Numbered from the stretch's first letter, positions 25,150-35,915 are shown. The stretch is 64,000 nt of DNA from an uncultured Sphingomonadaceae bacterium (GCA_947499255.1 CANMNF010000001.1:868001-932000); one strand, 5' to 3'. Numbers and translations are program-made. Notes: generated by a model not told the origin, from the sequence alone.

Positions 25150-27099
25150 TTACGCTTCCGTGCTCGGCAATTGCTGCTTATTCGCAGGCACTTTGCCGCC
25201 TTCATTATCGGGCACATTATCGAAATACTTGCCGATTTCCGCTTCCAGCTCCGCAATCTGGAAAGGCTGGCCGCTGGTCTTGGTGAGGCTGTCGGCATCC
25301 ACCAACAGCTGATCACGCAGCACCGTTTTAAACTGGCCGGTATTCATTTCCGGCACCAGCACATGGGTGAAGCCCTGCAAAAGCTCACCCAGATTGGCAG
25401 GGAGCGGCCAGATGTGGCGGACATGGATGTGGCTTACCGCTCTGCCCTTATCGCGCCAGCGGTTCACCGCCTGCCTGATCGGGCCGTAGGTTGAGCCCCA
25501 GCCGACCACGGCCAGCTCGCCTTCAGTCTCGCCAGTATCAACCTGCTGATCAGGCACATCGATATTGAGCACTTTGTCCCGGCGCAGCTCGGTCATGCGT
25601 TGGTGATTATCGGGTGCGTAATCGATATTGCCGGTCGTCGCGTTCTTCTCAATCCCGCCAACGCGGTGCATCAGATCAGGCGTGCCCGGCTTTACCCAGG
25701 GACGCGCGCCTTTTTCATCGCGCTTATAAGGCAGGAATTCCTCGCCTTCGGGCAGACCGTCGAGGAATTTGGCTGGAAACGGCTGATAACTTGCTGGATC
25801 GGGCACTTTCCACGGCTCCGCCGCATTGGCGATATAGCCATCGGTGAGCAGCATCACAGGGGTCATATATTGCGTGGCGATGCGGCAGGCTTCGATGCCC
25901 ACGTCAAACGCATCACCGGGCGAACATGCCGCGATTACCGGCATCGGCGCATCGCCATTGCGGCCATAGACGGCTTGGTAAAGGTCTGATTGTTCGGTCT
26001 TGGTCGGCAAACCGGTGGACGGGCCACCGCGCTGCGAGTTCACGATCACCAGCGGCAGCTCCACCATGATCGCAAGGCCCAACGCTTCGGTCTTCAAAGC
26101 GATACCGGGACCAGAGGAGCTGGTGACGCCCAATTGCCCGGCATAGCTTGCGCCAATGGCAGAACAGATCGCGGCGATTTCATCCTCGGCCTGAAACGTG
26201 GTGACGCCAAATTCTTTAAGCCGCACCAGATGATGCAAGATCGCGGAGGCAGGGGTGATGGGATAACCGCCAAAGAACATGTCGACTTCAGCCAGCTGCG
26301 CGCCAGCCACAAGGCCGAGCGAAACGCTCTCAGCGCCGGTAATCGTGCGATAAAGGCCCGGTGATTGCTCCAAAGGCGGCATCGCCACCTGTTTGAGCGG
26401 ACCGGACAGCTCCGCTGTCTCACCATAAGCATGGCCAGCATTGAGCGCAGCGATATTCGCGCCGGCGATTTCAGGCTTCTTGGCGAATTTCGCGTTCAGC
26501 CAATCGATGATCGGCTGGCGTTCACGATCGAACATCCACAGCGCAAGGCCCAGCGTCCACATATTCTTGGAGCGCAACGCATCTTTCTTGCCGAGGCCAA
26601 ATTCCTTAACCGCTTCAATCGTCAGCTCGCTAATGTCGAAAGCCAGCACATCGAATTTGGCCAGACTGCCATCATCAATCGGGCTGACTTCATATTCAGC
26701 CTTATCAAGATTGCGCTTCGTGAATTCGCCCGTATCCGCGATGATTAAGCCGCCCGGTTTCAGCGCAGACAAATTCACTTTGAGCGCCGCCGGGTTCATC
26801 GCCACCAACACATCAGGCGCATCGCCCGCGGTGTTAATCTGGCGCGAGCCGAAATTGATCTGGAAGGCCGAGACACCGAACAACGTGCCTTGCGGCGCGC
26901 GAATCTCGGCGGGGAAATCAGGGAAGGTCGCAAGATCATTACCCGCAAGCGCGGTGGACAAGGTGAACTGTCCGCCCGTCAACTGCATGCCATCGCCGCT
27001 ATCGCCTGCAAAGCGCACGACGACAGCGTCGGGCGCTGCCTCGTTCGGGGCCTGATCTGGGGTATTGTCGGCCATGTTTTCGGCCCTTTGCGTCGCCAT
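25150..27099 (-). CDS. korA: 2-oxoacid:ferredoxin oxidoreductase alpha subunit with fused gamma domain (KorA-like)
   Basis: This subunit of about 649 residues fuses the gamma domain (VVRFAGDSGDGMQLTGGQF near the N-terminus) to the alpha pyrimidine-binding domain ([52 protein letters not shown]). PLVIVNSQRGGPSTGLPTKT is a family hallmark. The C-terminal transketolase-like domain contains WGSTYGPIRQAV. No iron-sulfur ferredoxin domain is fused, so an external ferredoxin is needed. Three in-frame starts are possible (27120, 27099 and a downstream MADN); I use 27099. The gene is divergent from rppH and nearly abuts korB. Confidence 0.93.
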   Translation of the reverse strand: MATQRAENMADNTPDQAPNEAAPDAVVVRFAGDSGDGMQLTGGQFTLSTALAGNDLATFPDFPAEIRAPQGTLFGVSAFQINFGSRQINTAGDAPDVLVAMNPAALKVNLSALKPGGLIIADTGEFTKRNLDKAEYEVSPIDDGSLAKFDVLAFDISELTIEAVKEFGLGKKDALRSKNMWTLGLALWMFDRERQPIIDWLNAKFAKKPEIAGANIAALNAGHAYGETAELSGPLKQVAMPPLEQSPGLYRTITGAESVSLGLVAGAQLAEVDMFFGGYPITPASAILHHLVRLKEFGVTTFQAEDEIAAICSAIGASYAGQLGVTSSSGPGIALKTEALGLAIMVELPLVIVNSQRGGPSTGLPTKTEQSDLYQAVYGRNGDAPMPVIAACSPGDAFDVGIEACRIATQYMTPVMLLTDGYIANAAEPWKVPDPASYQPFPAKFLDGLPEGEEFLPYKRDEKGARPWVKPGTPDLMHRVGGIEKNATTGNIDYAPDNHQRMTELRRDKVLNIDVPDQQVDTGETEGELAVVGWGSTYGPIRQAVNRWRDKGRAVSHIHVRHIWPLPANLGELLQGFTHVLVPEMNTGQFKTVLRDQLLVDADSLTKTSGQPFQIAELEAEIGKYFDNVPDNEGGKVPANKQQLPSTEA

Positions 27100-27227
27100 C
27101 AATTCTATATCCTGCCGCATATGCGTGAATTGGCGACGTAGGTTCTCTTTTTATGCCAGACAATCAAGTTTTTCTGTGGGCGTGGCAAATGCTGGAAATG
27201 TTCATCATGCGGCGATAGGGGAGCTGA

Positions 27228-27725
27228 ATGAGCATTTCAGACACATCACAGCCTCGCCCTCAAGATTACCGGCCCTGTGTGGGCGCCATGTTGGTGAACA
27301 CCAGCGGCCATGTTTTTGTGGGCAAACGGATCGACAACCGCGAAGGCGATTGGTGGCAAATGCCCCAGGGCGGTGTGGATGATGGCGAAGATCTGGATGC
27401 CGCGGCTTTGCGCGAATTGGGCGAGGAAACGGGTCTGACACCGGACAAGGTGGAGATCGTCACCCGCATGCGCGATGAGCTGTATTATGATCTCCCACCA
27501 GAGCTGAAAGGCAAGCTTTGGAAAGGACGGTATATCGGGCAAAGGCAGATCTGGTATCTGCTGCGCTTTACCGGCGCAGATACCGATATTGACCTAAACG
27601 CGCACAAGCACCCGGAATTCTGCGAATGGAAATGGGTAGAGCCAGCCGTACTGCCGGGCCTGATCGTGCCGTTTAAAAAGCCGATTTATGAAGCGGTTGT
27701 GGCGGGGTTTGCCCAAAAACTTTAA
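27228..27725 (+). CDS. rppH: RNA pyrophosphohydrolase RppH (Nudix)
   Basis: This 165-residue Nudix hydrolase removes pyrophosphate from triphosphorylated 5' ends and so triggers mRNA decay. The Nudix box matches the pattern GX5EX7REUXEEXGU: it begins at GGVDDGEDLDAAALRE (about 46-61) and continues with LGEETGL. The protein begins YRPCVGAMLVNTSGHVFVGKR, followed by WWQMPQGGVDDGE; WYLLRFTGAD and FCEWKWVEP are typical of RppH. GGGGAG lies 4 bases before the ATG. It is monocistronic and convergent with the 27745-28257 gene. Confidence 0.95.
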   Translation: MSISDTSQPRPQDYRPCVGAMLVNTSGHVFVGKRIDNREGDWWQMPQGGVDDGEDLDAAALRELGEETGLTPDKVEIVTRMRDELYYDLPPELKGKLWKGRYIGQRQIWYLLRFTGADTDIDLNAHKHPEFCEWKWVEPAVLPGLIVPFKKPIYEAVVAGFAQKL

Positions 27726-27744
27726 GCGCGGTTTTGGTTCACCG

Positions 27745-28257
27745 TCACACTGACCAGTGCGCGGTTTGTTCGAAGCCGGTCCAAACATTGCTTTCGATAA
27801 GACACAGACTGGAAGCTTGACGCTGGCGGAGCGTCAGCAAGAACAGGTGCAAGGTGGGCAGGTTGGAACAGTCCGGGCCGATCCCACCTGACGCGTGCTC
27901 GCTAACGGACACAAAAACCTTGTCACTTATCGCTGTAATTGAATTCACTTGCTGAAAATGATCGCCGTTGGTGAACATTGTATCGAACAATTTACGCAAG
28001 ACCTGATCGTTGCTCTCGGCCATTTCTGCTCGCACGAGCATCTCGTTGTCCCGATGCTCAGGCGAGGCAAGCAGCATATGGCCAAAGAACCGCAATTCGT
28101 CGCGAGCAAACCAAGCATCAAAAATCCGCGAAACCATTGGCAAACGCATAGCGAACTCTTCGGGACCGTCGACGATGAGCGAGCAAGCTTTTGCATCGCC
28201 TGCCGCAAACATCGCCGGGATCAAGCCCGTTGTTACCAAAGCGTCGCGCCGGTTCAT
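27745..28257 (-). CDS. Hypothetical exported protein with Tat-like signal
   Basis: I do not recognise the family. The 170-residue product starts MNRRDALVTTGLIPAMFAAG, a twin-arginine-like signal sequence with a short hydrophobic core. The mature part has an N-terminal half with helices around AWFARDELRFFGHMLLAS. Further on are CSNLPTLHLFLLTLRQRQ and a Trp-rich C-terminus. The ATG at 28257 lies directly after the stop of the preceding TPR gene. It is the last gene of the guaB-led unit. Sequence style suggests a periplasmic protein; no catalytic motif is evident. Confidence 0.72.
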   Translation of the reverse strand: MNRRDALVTTGLIPAMFAAGDAKACSLIVDGPEEFAMRLPMVSRIFDAWFARDELRFFGHMLLASPEHRDNEMLVRAEMAESNDQVLRKLFDTMFTNGDHFQQVNSITAISDKVFVSVSEHASGGIGPDCSNLPTLHLFLLTLRQRQASSLCLIESNVWTGFEQTAHWSV

Positions 28258-28259
28258 GC

Positions 28260-28754
28260 TCAATTCGCTGAAACTTCCTCTACCGGCTTGGCCTCAGCCG
28301 TCATTACCGGCGGGCCGCGTTCGATAGTGGCGGCAAGCTCTATTGTCTCTGCGCAAGTTGAACCGCACCGTTCTTCCAGTTCGACAAGGTTCTCCCGCGC
28401 CCGCTCCACTGCGCCTTTCTCTACCAAAGCCTCGCCCTCGCCGGAAATTGCGGCGAAATTGTCGGGATCGCGTTCTTGGGCTTCGCGGTAATATTTGATC
28501 GCTTTGCCTTGCAGGCCATCGGCGCGCGCGGCTTGGGCAAGATCGAGATAGATCGCGTTGAATGCCGGATCGACCACCAGCGCCGCTTCAAACGCGTCAA
28601 TCGCGCCTTGTGTATCACCCACAGCCAACGCCGCGCGGCCTTCTGCCACCAAGGCTTGCGCGCGCGGATCGGGCATTCGCTCTTCCGCAACACCGGCACT
28701 GGCGCTCATCACAAGAGCCAAAGCAAGGGCAGCAGCAGGCGGGGCGAAACGCAT
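28260..28754 (-). CDS. Exported TPR-repeat protein
   Basis: The 164-residue protein has a cleavable signal peptide (MRFAPPAAALALALVMSASA) and three TPR-like helix pairs. They begin at AQALVAEGRAALAVGDTQGA, DPAFNAIYLDLAQAARADG and DPDNFAAISGEGEALVEKG. A short CGSTC pair suggests a disulfide in the periplasm. The start at 28754 is favoured by AAGGAG 6 bases upstream; a longer open frame exists but would destroy the signal peptide. Its partners are unknown. It lies between the RsmB-family methyltransferase gene and the Tat-like hypothetical gene in one operon. Confidence 0.85.
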   Translation of the reverse strand: MRFAPPAAALALALVMSASAGVAEERMPDPRAQALVAEGRAALAVGDTQGAIDAFEAALVVDPAFNAIYLDLAQAARADGLQGKAIKYYREAQERDPDNFAAISGEGEALVEKGAVERARENLVELEERCGSTCAETIELAATIERGPPVMTAEAKPVEEVSAN

Positions 28755-28816
28755 CGCGATCTCCTTAAAATCGGGCCGGGTTGTGGTGTTGTGATCGGCC
28801 ATCAGTGCCTTTGATA

Positions 28817-29998
28817 TCACGGCTTACCTATACAGGCGATGAAAAATCCGTCCGTGCCATCCTGATGCGGGGAGAGGCGAATGCCCGGCCCGCGCGGCCT
28901 GCCCAGAGGCAGTTTGGGCTGCTCCATTTCCCAATTGGGATGGCGATCTAGGATGTCCATGATCTGATCCGGCCCTTCCTCATCCAGCAACGAACACGTC
29001 ACATAGGTCAGCACGCCGCCCGGTTTTAGCAATTGGGCCGCAATCCCCAGAATATAGGTTTGCAATTCGGTCAGCCGCCGCAGCTCCACAGGGGTCAGCC
29101 GCCAGCGTGCTTCGGGATTGCGGCGCCATGTGCCTGTGCCCGAACATGGCGCATCGACCAGCACCCGGTCTGCGGTCCCATGCAAATGGGCAAGGTTTTG
29201 CGGCTCTTTGCCGGGATTGAGCAGAATACTCTCAGCAATGTTTGCCCCTGCCCGTTCAGCCCGCTGGGGAAGGCGTGACAAGCGACCGCGATCTGTATCT
29301 GCCGCAATCAAGGTGCCTTCATTTAGCATCGCCGCGGCAAGAGCGAGCGTTTTGCCCCCTGCCCCGGCGCACAAATCAATCACCGTTTCACCCGGCTGAG
29401 CGCCTGCGGCCATCGCGGCGATTTGACTGCCGTGATCCTGCACTTCGATCTGGCCAGCCTTAAACGCATCAAGCTGTTCAACATTGGTGCCATTGGGCAC
29501 GCGAATGGCATGGGGCGCGGCCAGATGTTCAACCTCTACCGGAAAATCCAACGTATCGCGGCTGCTTTTCAAAGTATTGACCCGCAAATCCAACGGCGCA
29601 CGGCCCAGCAAAGCGGCAGCTTCATCGCCTGCCACATCGCTTTTGCCCAAATGCTCTTCCAGCCATTGCGGCGCGATGCCTCCTTTGGCGGGCGCTTCGT
29701 TCGATTTGATAGGGTTTGGCCCATATTGCGCATCATCATCGAACAGCGCGAGCAAATCCGGCTCCAACTCTGCCAGCCGCAATACCGCGGCGCGCCCATT
29801 TTCAGGCACCGGCCCACAAGCGCGGATCGCGCCATAGACATGTTCGCGGATGGCGCGTTTGTCTTTGGAGCCAGCAAAGCGATGGGATTTGAACCATTCG
29901 ACCAGCAAGCGATCGGCTGGCGCGCCTTTCTCTCCCGCCGAAGCGATGATGGAATCGAGGATCTCGATGGCGGATTGGAGGCGGGCTGAAGGTTTCAC
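28817..29998 (-). CDS. RsmB/NOP-family RNA 5-methylcytosine methyltransferase
   Basis: The 393-residue SAM-dependent enzyme has the NusB-like N-terminal helical region and the NOP2/Sun catalytic fold. IDLCAGAGGKTLALAAAM (about 210-227) is the SAM motif. The two Cys motifs are visible: VLVDAPCSGTGTWRRNPE (motif IV) and YVTCSLLDEEGPDQI (motif VI). These enzymes methylate cytosine C5 in rRNA; RsmB itself targets 16S C967. Because several paralogues exist in alphaproteobacteria, the exact target is not certain. The start is GTG. It sits after a small unknown gene in the operon led by guaB. Confidence 0.9.
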   Translation of the reverse strand: MKPSARLQSAIEILDSIIASAGEKGAPADRLLVEWFKSHRFAGSKDKRAIREHVYGAIRACGPVPENGRAAVLRLAELEPDLLALFDDDAQYGPNPIKSNEAPAKGGIAPQWLEEHLGKSDVAGDEAAALLGRAPLDLRVNTLKSSRDTLDFPVEVEHLAAPHAIRVPNGTNVEQLDAFKAGQIEVQDHGSQIAAMAAGAQPGETVIDLCAGAGGKTLALAAAMLNEGTLIAADTDRGRLSRLPQRAERAGANIAESILLNPGKEPQNLAHLHGTADRVLVDAPCSGTGTWRRNPEARWRLTPVELRRLTELQTYILGIAAQLLKPGGVLTYVTCSLLDEEGPDQIMDILDRHPNWEMEQPKLPLGRPRGPGIRLSPHQDGTDGFFIACIGKP

Positions 29999-30020
29999 AA
30001 AGGCCGCGTGGCCTAGCGAA

Positions 30021-30066
30021 GCTCTGGCGTCAATCGCTCAAGCGCTCTGGCGTCAATCGCTCCAGC
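30021..30066. repeat. 23-bp tandem duplication at the end of the 87-residue gene
   Basis: Two consecutive 23-base units (30021-30043 and 30044-30066) differ at a single position; each begins GCTCTGGCGTCAATCGCTC on the plus strand. Because 23 is not a multiple of three, the second unit changes frame and supplies the TGA that ends the minus-strand gene at 30030. Confidence 0.92.
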
Positions 30067-30293
30067 ATAGCATCGAACTCTTCACGCTCGGGTAAAGGGA
30101 CGCATTCAAAGCTGTAGGTCACATGTTGCCTGCGCGCACTTTCTGCCTGCATCTCGGCAATGCGCGCAGTGGCATCGGCTTCACACGCGGCCACATCAGC
30201 AAAGATGATCGGCACCCGCTCAAAATAAATGACATCTGGCGTTTCAGGATCATAGCCGAGGATAAACAGCATGATCGGGATCAGCTCGACCAT
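30030..30293 (-). CDS. Small hypothetical protein in the guaB operon
   Basis: This is an 87-residue protein without a family I can name. It begins with a hydrophobic segment (VELIPIMLFILGYDP) and continues as an acidic helical region with one Cys in VAACEADATARIAEM and another in YSFECVPLPERE. It starts 12 bases after guaB and ends before the RsmB-family gene, in the same orientation. Its C-terminus (LERLTPERLSD) is produced by a 23-bp tandem duplication, so the ancestral end was probably different. It is likely translated, given the operon position and normal codon style. Confidence 0.65.
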   Translation of the reverse strand: MVELIPIMLFILGYDPETPDVIYFERVPIIFADVAACEADATARIAEMQAESARRQHVTYSFECVPLPEREEFDAMLERLTPERLSD

Positions 30294-30305
30294 GATGCGC
30301 CCCCT

Positions 30306-32208
<1,903 letters not shown>

Positions 32209-32228
32209 CAGACTCTCCCCCTTGTTCT

Positions 32229-32269
32229 TTGGGCGTTCCTTGGGCGTTCTTGGGCGTTCTTGGGCGAAC
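32229..32269. repeat. Four-copy 10-bp tandem repeat (TTGGGCGTTC)
   Basis: Units begin at 32229, 32240, 32250 and 32260; the first is followed by one extra C and the last reads TTGGGCGAAC. The array fills the gap between the 3-hydroxybutyrate dehydrogenase stop and the leader of the next gene. Confidence 0.9.
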
Positions 32270-32275
32270 CCTATC

Positions 32276-33034
32276 CTATTCCGCCGTCCAGCCGCCATCG
32301 ATGGTGTAATTTGCGCCTGTGATGTTTTGCGCTTCATCGCGGCAAAGGAATGTTGCCATTGCCGCCACTTCCTCAACCTGCACGAATTTCTTGGTGGGTT
32401 GGCGTGTCAAAAGGACATCGTTCATCACCTCTTCGCGGGTCATGCCGCGGCTTTTCATCGTGTCGGGGATTTGGCTTTCCACCAGCGGCGTCCACACATA
32501 GCCCGGGCTGATGCAGTTCGCGGTGATGTTGTCCTGCGCCAATTCTAACCCCAAGGTCTTCACCAGCCCCGCAATGCCGTGTTTCGCTGCCACATAAGCT
32601 GCTTTGTAAGGGCTTGCAGTAAGGGAATGCGCAGAAGCGGTGCAGATGATGCGGCCCCAGCCCGCGCGCTTCATATGCGGCACCGCAAGGCGCGCTGTAT
32701 GGAAGGCGGAGGACAGGTTGAGCGCGATGATCTTGTCCCAGCGGTCTACCGGAAATTCCTCAATCGGGGCAACATGTTGCATCCCTGCATTGTTGACCAG
32801 AATATCGACCGCGCCCGCTTGGCTCATCAACGCTTCGACACCATCGGTTTTGGTCAGATCTTCATTGATCCACGGCGCGCCGCCCAGCTCTTCTTGATAG
32901 CCGGCAATTTCTTCAGCATCACCAAATCCGTTCAGGATGATGCGCGCTCCTTCGATATAGAGCGCCCGCGCAATGGCGAGACCAATGCCGGATGTAGAGC
33001 CGGTGATGAGTGCGGTTTTGCCTTCAAGGAACAT
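32276..33034 (-). CDS. bdhA: 3-hydroxybutyrate dehydrogenase
   Basis: This 252-residue SDR oxidises (R)-3-hydroxybutyrate to acetoacetate with NAD+ and belongs to PHB/ketone-body use. The cofactor motif is ALITGSTSGIGLAIARAL (about 8-25) and VNNAGMQHVAPIEEF is a hallmark of the BdhA group. Catalytic STASAHSL-type Ser and YVAAKHGIAGL (Tyr, Lys) are present. SPGYVWTPLVESQIPD and LLTRQPTKKFVQVEEVA also match the BdhA group. GGAGG lies 4 bases before the ATG at 33034. It is followed by the 111-residue hypothetical gene. Confidence 0.93.
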   Translation of the reverse strand: MFLEGKTALITGSTSGIGLAIARALYIEGARIILNGFGDAEEIAGYQEELGGAPWINEDLTKTDGVEALMSQAGAVDILVNNAGMQHVAPIEEFPVDRWDKIIALNLSSAFHTARLAVPHMKRAGWGRIICTASAHSLTASPYKAAYVAAKHGIAGLVKTLGLELAQDNITANCISPGYVWTPLVESQIPDTMKSRGMTREEVMNDVLLTRQPTKKFVQVEEVAAMATFLCRDEAQNITGANYTIDGGWTAE

Positions 33035-33132
33035 AGAGCCTCCGTTGCGATTTAAACGCAAACGTGCCTAATGGCAGCACGCGGGCCGTCCAGCCCTTTT
33101 CTTTTGCAACTGCACAATAGCAGGAGTGTTCC

Positions 33133-34020
33133 TTGAGGCTCAATCCGTTTAATCCCAACAATATAAAGGTCCGTCGCGGTGGCACAGGCGGCGGTGGCCG
33201 GATGCCGGGCGGCAAAATGGGCTGTGGCGGAATTGTCGTGGTGCTGATCGGCGCGCTCGTCTTCGGGCTCGATCCTGCGCAGATGATGGGCACGATGGAA
33301 CAGATGCAAGGCGCGCCTTCATCGCAGCAACAACAATTGCCCGGCCAAAGTGGGGAAACCGCGGCTCAAATTTGCGACGACAATCAATACGCGATGGAAA
33401 CATGTGCGGCCCTGTCTTCGCTCAATGAAACATGGCAAGCGCGCTTCACTGAAGCAGGGCTATCGGATAGCTTCCAGCAACCAACGCTGGTTTTCCTTGC
33501 TGGCGGCCAGGAACGCACCGGTTGCGGCGTCGCGTCAAGCGCGATGGGCCCGTTTTACTGCCCGGCGGATCAAGGCATCTATATCGACACCCGCTTTTAC
33601 GATCAGCTGGCCAACATGGCGCGTGAGAACGGCGATTTTGCACGGCTTTATGTGGTTGCGCATGAATATGCTCACCATGTGCAGACGATTACCGGCCTGT
33701 CTGACCAGATCCGCAGCGCGCAGGCGCAAAATCCTTCGCGCCGCAATCAGCTTAATGTCGTCATGGAATTGCATGCCGATTGCTATGCCGGTGTGTGGGC
33801 CGGGCGTAATCGCAATTTGATCGAACGCGGCGATTTTGAAGAAGGTATGCGCGCTGCTGCTGCGATTGGTGATGACCGGTTGATGGCAGGTTCTGGCCGC
33901 GCGGCGAACCCGGAAAGCTTCACCCACGGATCAAGCGAGCAACGCATGGCCGCATTGCGCCTTGGCATTGAAACGGGCGATGACAATGCGTGCGACCGCG
34001 AAATCCTAGGCAATAGCTAG
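33133..34020 (+). CDS. YpfJ-type membrane-anchored zinc metallopeptidase
   Basis: The 295-residue protein has an N-terminal Arg/Gly-rich stretch, a membrane helix (CGGIVVVLIGALVFGL, about 31-46) and a periplasmic metallopeptidase domain. The zinc site is HEYAHHVQTITG (HExxH, about 177-188), with a likely third ligand in VVMELHADCYAGVWAGR. This is the neutral zinc metallopeptidase family of E. coli YpfJ. The start is TTG, chosen because AGGAG lies 6 bases upstream and no ATG fits before the helix. It is monocistronic and convergent with the BlaR1-like gene, with a shared terminator hairpin between. Confidence 0.92.
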   Translation: MRLNPFNPNNIKVRRGGTGGGGRMPGGKMGCGGIVVVLIGALVFGLDPAQMMGTMEQMQGAPSSQQQQLPGQSGETAAQICDDNQYAMETCAALSSLNETWQARFTEAGLSDSFQQPTLVFLAGGQERTGCGVASSAMGPFYCPADQGIYIDTRFYDQLANMARENGDFARLYVVAHEYAHHVQTITGLSDQIRSAQAQNPSRRNQLNVVMELHADCYAGVWAGRNRNLIERGDFEEGMRAAAAIGDDRLMAGSGRAANPESFTHGSSEQRMAALRLGIETGDDNACDREILGNS

Positions 34021-34047
34021 GCGCGAATTGGCCGTGCAAAAAAGATC

Positions 34048-34100
34048 GGCGAGAATAGAAAGGACGAGAACCAAAGGCACAGTGTCCTTTGTTTCTCGCC
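34048..34100. terminator. Bidirectional terminator hairpin
   Basis: GGCGAGAA (34048-34055) pairs with TTCTCGCC (34093-34100), and AAAGGAC pairs with GTCCTTT inside it, separated by a small internal bulge. The structure lies between the convergent metallopeptidase and BlaR1-like genes and would serve both. Confidence 0.75.
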
Positions 34101-34130
34101 CTCCCTTGCAAGTGGCTGATTAACCGGGGA

Positions 34131-35915
34131 CTAAACCGTCAATCGAGCCGCTTGCTGTTTGGTCTTGTCATCATCGCACTCATCGGCATCACCCAAGGCG
34201 CTGGGCGTTTGCGCGCTGATCCCACGAACGCGGATGCCGGCGCTGATTTTCATTGCGCTGATGGATGCGCCATAGGCGGTGCGTTTTGCCTTGGCTGACC
34301 GTTCTGACTGGATGATAAAGCCGCGCGCAACATCGCGGCTTTCCTGCAACTCTTCGATCGCTTCAAGAATTTCCGCGATAGCTTCCTGGCGCGCTTCATG
34401 CGGAATATGCGCATTGTCGCGCAGCGCATTGACCACGTGGCGAAGGCCCATGATGGTTTGTTCATTGATCGCGTTCTGGCAGATGATCATCGCTTTGCGG
34501 CCATCGCCAAGCTCAGTTTCGGTGATCATTGCGCCGTCAGAGCAATCGACTTCAAACTCAATTTCAATTTCATCATGTACCGCCACAGATTGCTGGTGCG
34601 CCACTGACACCGCACGATCAACCCGCGCCATCGCCCGGTCAATGTCAGCGCTTGCAGCTGCTACTGCGACGCGCATGTCGGCTTTGATCTTGGCGCGAGT
34701 TTTGGGTGAAAGCGCACCATCATTGCTGCGGGTATCATACAGGGGGACACTGGGAATGCCAGCCGCGCCAGCATCTGTATGGCCGATCACCATATCCTCA
34801 TCCGGATCGACTGTTGTGATCGGTGCAATAGTTGGCGCCTGGGGTGTCTCAGGCGGCTGTATTCGCTCGGGCGCAAGTCGCGGCGCGGGAGCCAGGTCAT
34901 GGCTTGGCGCAATGGGTGCGAGAGGCGCTTGGGGCGCTTGGGCCGCTTCACCTTGCGCATATGTGATCGACGCAGTGGCAGGCATTGCCAAAGCGCTGGT
35001 GACCAAAATAGCTATACCCAAACGGCGACGAGGCGTGGGGACTTCGGTCATGGAAAGGCTGCGCAACCGGTGAATGATCGACTTCTCGCCCAACATCGGA
35101 CATGCCATCGGTGCCGCCAAAGATTGATCATCAAGCGAGTGATGATAGCCAGCGGCAAAACCGGCTATCACCTGCGCATAGGCGGCACGTTCGGATTTGC
35201 CACACCCGGCAATAACGCGCGCATCGCATGCGGCCTCCTGATCTTTTCGCATCGCTCGCCAGCCCCACCAGGCAAGAGGATTGAACCAATGCAGCGCCAA
35301 TACCGGCTGTGCCAAAACGTTGGCGAGAAGATCAAAACCGCGATGGTGCGCCAATTCGTGCGCAATCGCGAAATCGCGGGCATTACGATCATAAAGGGCC
35401 ATAAAACCCGGCGGCAGCGCGACCACTTTGTCACCAATACCAAAAGCGATAGGCGAAGTGACGGCGGGCGTTTCCACCAACCGCACTGTACCGCTTTCCC
35501 CCACAGGCCGCGCATCAGCAAGCAATTCGCGCCGCATCTGCACATAATCACGCGCACGCCAGATCAAAAAGCCCAGCGCTCCAATCAACCAAATCGGGAT
35601 CACCACATGAACAAGCGCGATCCCCGTTTCAGGTCCATTGGCAGCAGCAACAAGCGCGCTCGACGCAGCGGGTTGTGAAAGGATCACCATCAAAGGCTGC
35701 GCTGCAGCGGGTGCAGCTTCGGCCACCGGTGCCATGCTGGCAGGCAACACCAGCGGCGGCATGATAAAACGCAGCAATGGCAGCGCCCATAAAGCATAAG
35801 CGATCATCGGCCCAAAATGTCGCGCGACTGTACGGCGCAAAACAAGCACCAAACCGATCAGCAGGCCGGTATAGATGAACGTGTCGAACAGCCACTGGCT
35901 GGCAAGCGCGCTCAT
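34131..35915 (-). CDS. BlaR1/MecR1-type M56 membrane peptidase without a penicillin-binding sensor domain
   Basis: The 594-residue protein begins with membrane helices (FDTFIYTGLLIGLVLVLRR and a second near 50) and has the M56 site HELAHHRGFDLLANVL (about 200-215) with helper HWFNPLAWWGWRAM. EAACDARVIAG supplies the usual Glu. A further hydrophobic helix (about 300-320) follows. In true BlaR1 the C-terminus is a periplasmic PBP-like beta-lactam sensor; here it is a Pro/Ala linker (QAPQAPLAPIAP) and then a charged helical domain of about 200 residues (VVNALRDNAHIPHE). Its start overlaps the BlaI-like gene, which it probably cleaves. Confidence 0.9.
   Translation of the reverse strand: MSALASQWLFDTFIYTGLLIGLVLVLRRTVARHFGPMIAYALWALPLLRFIMPPLVLPASMAPVAEAAPAAAQPLMVILSQPAASSALVAAANGPETGIALVHVVIPIWLIGALGFLIWRARDYVQMRRELLADARPVGESGTVRLVETPAVTSPIAFGIGDKVVALPPGFMALYDRNARDFAIAHELAHHRGFDLLANVLAQPVLALHWFNPLAWWGWRAMRKDQEAACDARVIAGCGKSERAAYAQVIAGFAAGYHHSLDDQSLAAPMACPMLGEKSIIHRLRSLSMTEVPTPRRRLGIAILVTSALAMPATASITYAQGEAAQAPQAPLAPIAPSHDLAPAPRLAPERIQPPETPQAPTIAPITTVDPDEDMVIGHTDAGAAGIPSVPLYDTRSNDGALSPKTRAKIKADMRVAVAAASADIDRAMARVDRAVSVAHQQSVAVHDEIEIEFEVDCSDGAMITETELGDGRKAMIICQNAINEQTIMGLRHVVNALRDNAHIPHEARQEAIAEILEAIEELQESRDVARGFIIQSERSAKAKRTAYGASISAMKISAGIRVRGISAQTPSALGDADECDDDKTKQQAARLTV

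Noticed and set aside
32229-32269. The 10-bp repeats as a CRISPR-like array.
   Set aside because: Units are directly adjacent, far too short, without spacers and without cas genes.
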